Part shown: piece by piece, positions 5,231 through 8,236 of the stretch
Layout: each line of letters starts with the position of its first letter
How positions within the stretch are numbered: the stretch's first letter is position 1
Assembly: GCA_025924845.1 (NCBI GenBank)
Contig: JAICHN010000235.1
Span: forward strand, 1-8,236
Reading direction: 5' to 3'
Origin: Chloroflexota bacterium
Lineage (GTDB): Bacteria; Chloroflexota; UBA5177; JANWHV01
Length of the DNA: 8,236 nucleotides
Position numbers and translations under genes: made by a program
The notes under the pieces: model-generated
Told to the model about the DNA's origin: nothing
The model's database searches: none
What the model saw: the letters and a program-made list of their open reading frames with translations, nothing else

Positions 5231-6265
5231 TTGATTCAGTCAGCAATCGCGCCTCAGGAACTGGTGGTGAAAGCGCCTCTCGATCTGGTCATGAGCGTGA
5301 TCGCCGCCGCCGAATACAGCTCCCTGCCCGGAGCGGGGGTAAACGCTCGACGGATTAGCGACCCTAAAGGCCGCCTGCTGGTGGAGTTCATCGCCTCCGA
5401 CTTTCCCGACCAGGATCCGATAGTCAAGGAACTGGCGCCCGATCCGCCCGACCACGCCATCTATAGTCATGTGGCGGGTCCCTATACGGGTACGATTGAG
5501 GAAATCCACCTCACTCCGGTAAAGAGCGGCACCGCGCTTACCCTGACCGCTCAGTATCTTCGCCAGGGCGGCACCGCCCGCTTGGTACGCCACGTTCTTG
5601 AAGAAGGGGCGCGGGAGCATCTGGCGCTTCTTCAGCACATGGCCGAAAGCCAGGCCCGCCGCCTCGGCATGGTCGGCGTTACCGGCGCCCTGGTGCCCAT
5701 TCCGATGATGACCAGCGAGGAAGAGGTGCTGGAGGCGGCCGTCGAGCAGGAAGAGATGGAGTGGGGGTACGCCGGGCACGGGCGCGGCGTCGCCCGCATC
5801 GCGGTGGCCCTGGCTCAGGAGATGCGCCTACCGGCCCAACATGTCGAGGATCTGCGTCAAGCCGCCATCCTGCATGACCTGGGGAAGGTTGCTCTGGACA
5901 GCAACCTCTGGGGCAGTCTAGGCACGCTCGACCGGGAACAACGCAGGCAGATGGAAGTTCATTCCCGCCTTGGCTATCATCTGGCCGGGCGCGTACGCTA
6001 CAGCGACGCGGTGCGCACGACTATTTTGTATCACCATGAGCGTTGGGACGGCAGCGGCTATCCGGAACACATGGTTGGGCATGACATTCCCCTCAAGGCG
6101 CGAATCCTTGGTCTGGCCGAGCATGTAGATACGATGATGCGGGCCGGGAATCGGCGCGACTTTATGCCGACCGGCCGCATCATCGCGGTCATCGAACGCG
6201 GCGCGGGCCGCGAATGGGAGCCGCTCCTGGCGCATCGCGTGGTGCGAATGCTCAAAGGTCACTGA
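5231..6265 (+). CDS. SRPBCC-HD-GYP fusion, putative ligand-regulated c-di-GMP phosphodiesterase
   Basis: HD-GYP domains hydrolyse c-di-GMP to GMP or pGpG in the cytoplasm. Residues about 8-145 of 344 read as an SRPBCC (START/Bet v1-like) domain: strand ELVVKAPLDLV, central SHVAGPYTG, then GTALTLTAQY and a long C-terminal helix ending in LLQHMAESQARR. This fold normally binds a hydrophobic ligand in a cavity. The HD-GYP part follows: H183 in AGHGRGVARIA, HDLGK (215-219), MEVH with H244, HHERWDGSGYP (268-278) and IPLKARI (286-292). These are the family's main metal and signature residues. One change stands out: AEHVDT (296-301) replaces the usual ADxxDA, so Glu297 stands for Asp, and the following TSxRPYR stretch is missing. 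The start is uncertain: TTG at 5231 keeps the first SRPBCC strand but has a poor ribosome binding site, while GTG at 5267 has AGGAA six bases upstream but would remove it. TTGGCA at 5190-5195 is a possible -35. No membrane segment or signal peptide is present. Confidence 0.85.
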   Translation: MIQSAIAPQELVVKAPLDLVMSVIAAAEYSSLPGAGVNARRISDPKGRLLVEFIASDFPDQDPIVKELAPDPPDHAIYSHVAGPYTGTIEEIHLTPVKSGTALTLTAQYLRQGGTARLVRHVLEEGAREHLALLQHMAESQARRLGMVGVTGALVPIPMMTSEEEVLEAAVEQEEMEWGYAGHGRGVARIAVALAQEMRLPAQHVEDLRQAAILHDLGKVALDSNLWGSLGTLDREQRRQMEVHSRLGYHLAGRVRYSDAVRTTILYHHERWDGSGYPEHMVGHDIPLKARILGLAEHVDTMMRAGNRRDFMPTGRIIAVIERGAGREWEPLLAHRVVRMLKGH

Positions 6266-6302
6266 GAGTATAGCCCTCGGCATGGGGAATCTTGTACTCT
6301 CA
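6263..6302 (+). other. Hairpin at the end of the HD-GYP gene
   Basis: TGAGAGTA (6263-6270, including the stop codon) is the exact reverse complement of TACTCTCA (6295-6302). As RNA the stem extends by three more pairs, two of them G-U (to 6273 and 6292). An inner CCC/GGG (6274-6276 and 6284-6286) may also pair. No T-run follows directly, so it is not a standard terminator. Its right arm overlaps the palindrome at 6298-6313, so the two structures compete. Confidence 0.4.
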
Positions 6303-6322
6303 CTCTGGTGAGAAGGTACGAT
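6292..6322 (+). promoter_or_regulatory. Candidate promoter with operator-like palindrome for the oxidoreductase gene
   Basis: TTGTAC (6292-6297, partial -35) and TACGAT (6317-6322, TAnnAT -10) are 19 bases apart. The spacer holds the palindrome TCTCAC-TCTG-GTGAGA (6298-6313), where a bound dimeric repressor would block RNA polymerase. GGGAGG at 6333-6338 is the strong ribosome binding site that follows. The promoter call depends on hexamer matching and is tentative; the palindrome is exact. Confidence 0.4.
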
Positions 6323-6347
6323 TTTCTAGGTCGGGAGGAATGCGCGC

Positions 6348-7424
6348 ATGGCGGAGCGATTGGGTGTGGGAGTCTGCGGGGCGCGGATCGCCCGCAATCA
6401 CGTAGAGGGTTACCAGAAGACGGGTATCGCGGAGGTGCTCTGCGTCGCCGGTCCCGACGTCGATCGCTGTCAGGCCCTGGCCGCGGATTATCGTATTCCC
6501 CGTGTCGTAGCCGACTATCATGAGATGCTGGCCATGCCTGACATTCAGGCAGTGAGCATCTGCGTACCCAACAAATATCACGCCGGCATGGCCGTCGACG
6601 CACTCAACGCCGGGAAGCATGTGCTATGTGAGAAGCCGTTGGCGGTGAACGGCGCCGAAGCCCAGCGCATCGTGGACGCGGCGCGCGCCAATGACCGAAT
6701 CCTCATGGTCGCTTTCAATAATCGCTTTTCCGCCAACACAGTGGCGCTCAAGCAGATTGCCGATGCCGGCACGCTTGGTCCCATCCACTATGCCAAGGCG
6801 GCCTGGCTGCGGCGCCAGGGCATCCCCGGCTTCGGTGGCTGGTTCACCACCAAGGAGGTGGCGGGGGGCGGGGCGCTGATCGACATCGGCGTCCACATGC
6901 TGGATCTGGCGCTGTATTTTATGGGCTATCCCAAGCCGGTCAGCGTGCTGGGTTCCACGTATCAGGCATTCGGTTCACGCGGGAAGGGGGCGCATCCGGG
7001 TTGGGGAGCTACGGACCTTGAGCTTACCAATACGTTCGATGTGGACGACCTGGCGGTCGGTATGGTCAAGTTCGCCAACGACGCTACCCTGCTGGTCGAG
7101 GCAAGCTGGGCGGGCCATCAGGAGTTGGGCGACGACATCTACGTTCACCTGTTCGGTCGCGACGGCGGCGCCCGCATCCTCGCCCCCGACTATCACAAAG
7201 AGGATTCGGTGCGGGTATTTACCGAAATCAACGGCCGCGCCGTAAACATTCAGCCCGTCTTCAGCATGGACGACGAGTACGCGCGTGAGATAAGCCGCTT
7301 CGTGGAGTGCGTGACCCAAGGCGCGCCAAATCCCGCCCCCGGAGAGCAGGGCGTGGTGCTGATGCGGATTATCGACGCGCTGTATGCTTCGGCCGAAAGC
7401 GGCCATGAAGTGCGGTTGGACTGA
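6348..7424 (+). CDS. Gfo/Idh/MocA family NAD(P)-dependent oxidoreductase
   Basis: The 358-residue product has the two-domain layout of the glucose-fructose oxidoreductase/inositol dehydrogenase family, which oxidise or reduce hydroxyl groups of sugars and cyclitols in the cytoplasm. Visible marks are an N-terminal Rossmann segment LGVGVCGARIARNH (5-18), VSICVPNKYHAGMAVDALNAGKHVLCEKP with E95-K96-P97 (the Lys is catalytic in the family), and GGGALIDIGVHMLDLALYFMG with D179 and H183 in the family's active-site places. The length is typical. One oddity is the nucleotide loop: it reads GARIA where GxGxIA-type loops are usual, as if the second Gly were missing. The start at 6348 follows GGGAGG by 9 bases. 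The substrate cannot be named from sequence. The promoter region upstream has a palindrome, consistent with regulation by a small-molecule-responsive repressor. It is convergent with the following gene, 11 bp apart. Confidence 0.92.
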   Translation: MAERLGVGVCGARIARNHVEGYQKTGIAEVLCVAGPDVDRCQALAADYRIPRVVADYHEMLAMPDIQAVSICVPNKYHAGMAVDALNAGKHVLCEKPLAVNGAEAQRIVDAARANDRILMVAFNNRFSANTVALKQIADAGTLGPIHYAKAAWLRRQGIPGFGGWFTTKEVAGGGALIDIGVHMLDLALYFMGYPKPVSVLGSTYQAFGSRGKGAHPGWGATDLELTNTFDVDDLAVGMVKFANDATLLVEASWAGHQELGDDIYVHLFGRDGGARILAPDYHKEDSVRVFTEINGRAVNIQPVFSMDDEYAREISRFVECVTQGAPNPAPGEQGVVLMRIIDALYASAESGHEVRLD

Positions 7425-7435
7425 TGAACTGCACC

Positions 7436-8236
7436 TCAGCGTAAGAGGGCGGCCAGGCGGTCGGGGCGATTGGTGGTGATGCCGTCCACGCCAAGCGCGA
7501 TCAGGCGGCTCATGGCTCTTGGATCATCGACCGTCCAGGCGAAGACGAAGAACCCTTCGCGACGGCATAGCTCGATCAGGGGTGGGCGAATCAGGTGATA
7601 CTCCACGGCCAGACCCGCCGCTCCATTGCGGCGGGCGCCGCGCATAGCCCTCATGGTGAAGGCGCTCAGTGTTTGATCCGAAACGGCGCGCCCAAACAAG
7701 GGCAGCCCGATGCCGCTGGTCGCTTGCAAGCTCGGCAGCAGGGCAAGCTCGGGGGCAAAGGAGCGCCCCGGCCCGGATCCGAGCAGGGCGCCGTCCGGTG
7801 CTCTCCTCCGTAAGGCATAACAGACAAGTTCCGCCATGCTGGGGCCGCTGCCTCGTAGGTCCAGGTATGGTAGGGCACGGCCGCGCATCAGATCCAGCGC
7901 CTCCTCGAGTGTGGGCGGCGCCGCCGGCAGGCGCCACAGGGTCGCCAGATCGGTTGTCGTGATGCGCGGCCTCCGGCGCCAGGTCGCGGCGCCGCGTACC
8001 ATGGCACGCCCTCGGGCGACGAGACCGGGATCCGTCGGCGGATGTTGGGAAACCCATGGGAAGTGCGCCGTCACCAGATGATCGTCGAGCGTGCGCCAGA
8101 CATCAAGCTCGATCAGGTCAACGCCGATCCGCAGCGCCGCCTCGATCGCGGCAAGCGAGTTGCCGGGCGCTAATCCGTCCGCCCCCATGTGCCCAATCCG
8201 TAGGGGCCGACGGCGCCCCTCGAGTGCCTCAATCAC
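7436..8236 (-). CDS. Glycerophosphodiester phosphodiesterase-like protein with altered active site, reaches window edge
   Basis: GDPD enzymes cleave glycerophosphodiesters to glycerol-3-phosphate and an alcohol. The frame covers 266 residues and has the TIM-barrel order: IGHMGADGLAPGNS (14-27), GVDLIELDVWRT (38-49) with E43 and D45, LVTAH (54-58), LPYLDLRG (122-129), and the C-terminal FAWTVDD (232-238) plus GVDGITTNRPD (249-259). Several catalytic positions differ from the family: HRG is HMG (Arg to Met17), PEN is PGN (Glu to Gly25), HD is HF (Phe59), and the later metal-ligand Glu seems to be Asp126. His16, Glu43, Asp45 and His58 remain. It may therefore be weak, act on another substrate, or be non-catalytic. 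The frame begins with GTG at the last bases of the window. This fits the family's usual start just before the HRG motif, but an earlier start outside the window cannot be excluded. No signal peptide is visible in what is present. Confidence 0.83.
   Translation of the reverse strand: MIEALEGRRRPLRIGHMGADGLAPGNSLAAIEAALRIGVDLIELDVWRTLDDHLVTAHFPWVSQHPPTDPGLVARGRAMVRGAATWRRRPRITTTDLATLWRLPAAPPTLEEALDLMRGRALPYLDLRGSGPSMAELVCYALRRRAPDGALLGSGPGRSFAPELALLPSLQATSGIGLPLFGRAVSDQTLSAFTMRAMRGARRNGAAGLAVEYHLIRPPLIELCRREGFFVFAWTVDDPRAMSRLIALGVDGITTNRPDRLAALLR

Overview
The window is GC-rich double-stranded bacterial DNA with short intergenic gaps. It holds ten protein genes, two of them touching the window edges, and no RNA gene, transposase or CRISPR array that I can see. 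The mixture of a SUF/NifU-type Fe-S scaffold, GC-rich codon use and several degenerate signalling proteins would suit a Gram-positive-like or Chloroflexota-type (for example Thermomicrobia) chromosome. That placement is an inference from general character only, and I cannot confirm it without a search.

Region 1 (1-2100) is housekeeping. It contains the 3' part of proC (P5C reductase, proline synthesis) on +, a convergent SufU/IscU-like Fe-S scaffold gene on -, then a 336-nt divergent regulatory interval and maf (nucleotide pyrophosphatase) on +. The maf leader contains a long hairpin whose G-U pairs only make sense as plus-strand RNA.

Region 2 (2120-3217) has an alpha/beta hydrolase on - with a full catalytic triad. 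It is divergent from a 69-codon helical protein gene on +, and a palindrome lies in the small gap between them.

Region 3 (3365-6265) is the most unusual part: three consecutive + strand genes that look like a c-di-GMP signalling module. The first is a stand-alone pseudo-receiver with a Pro-rich tail. The second is a pseudo-receiver joined to a GGDEF domain whose catalytic residues are lost but whose RxxD inhibitory-site motif is intact. The third fuses an SRPBCC (START/Bet v1-like ligand-binding) domain to an HD-GYP phosphodiesterase domain. There is no active cyclase in the set. The simplest reading, which is inference, is a c-di-GMP-sensing pseudo-cyclase next to a ligand-regulated c-di-GMP hydrolase.

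Region 4 (6266-8236) has a promoter with a palindrome in its spacer, a Gfo/Idh/MocA oxidoreductase on +, and a convergent glycerophosphodiester-phosphodiesterase-like gene on - whose active-site motifs are partly eroded and which reaches the window end.
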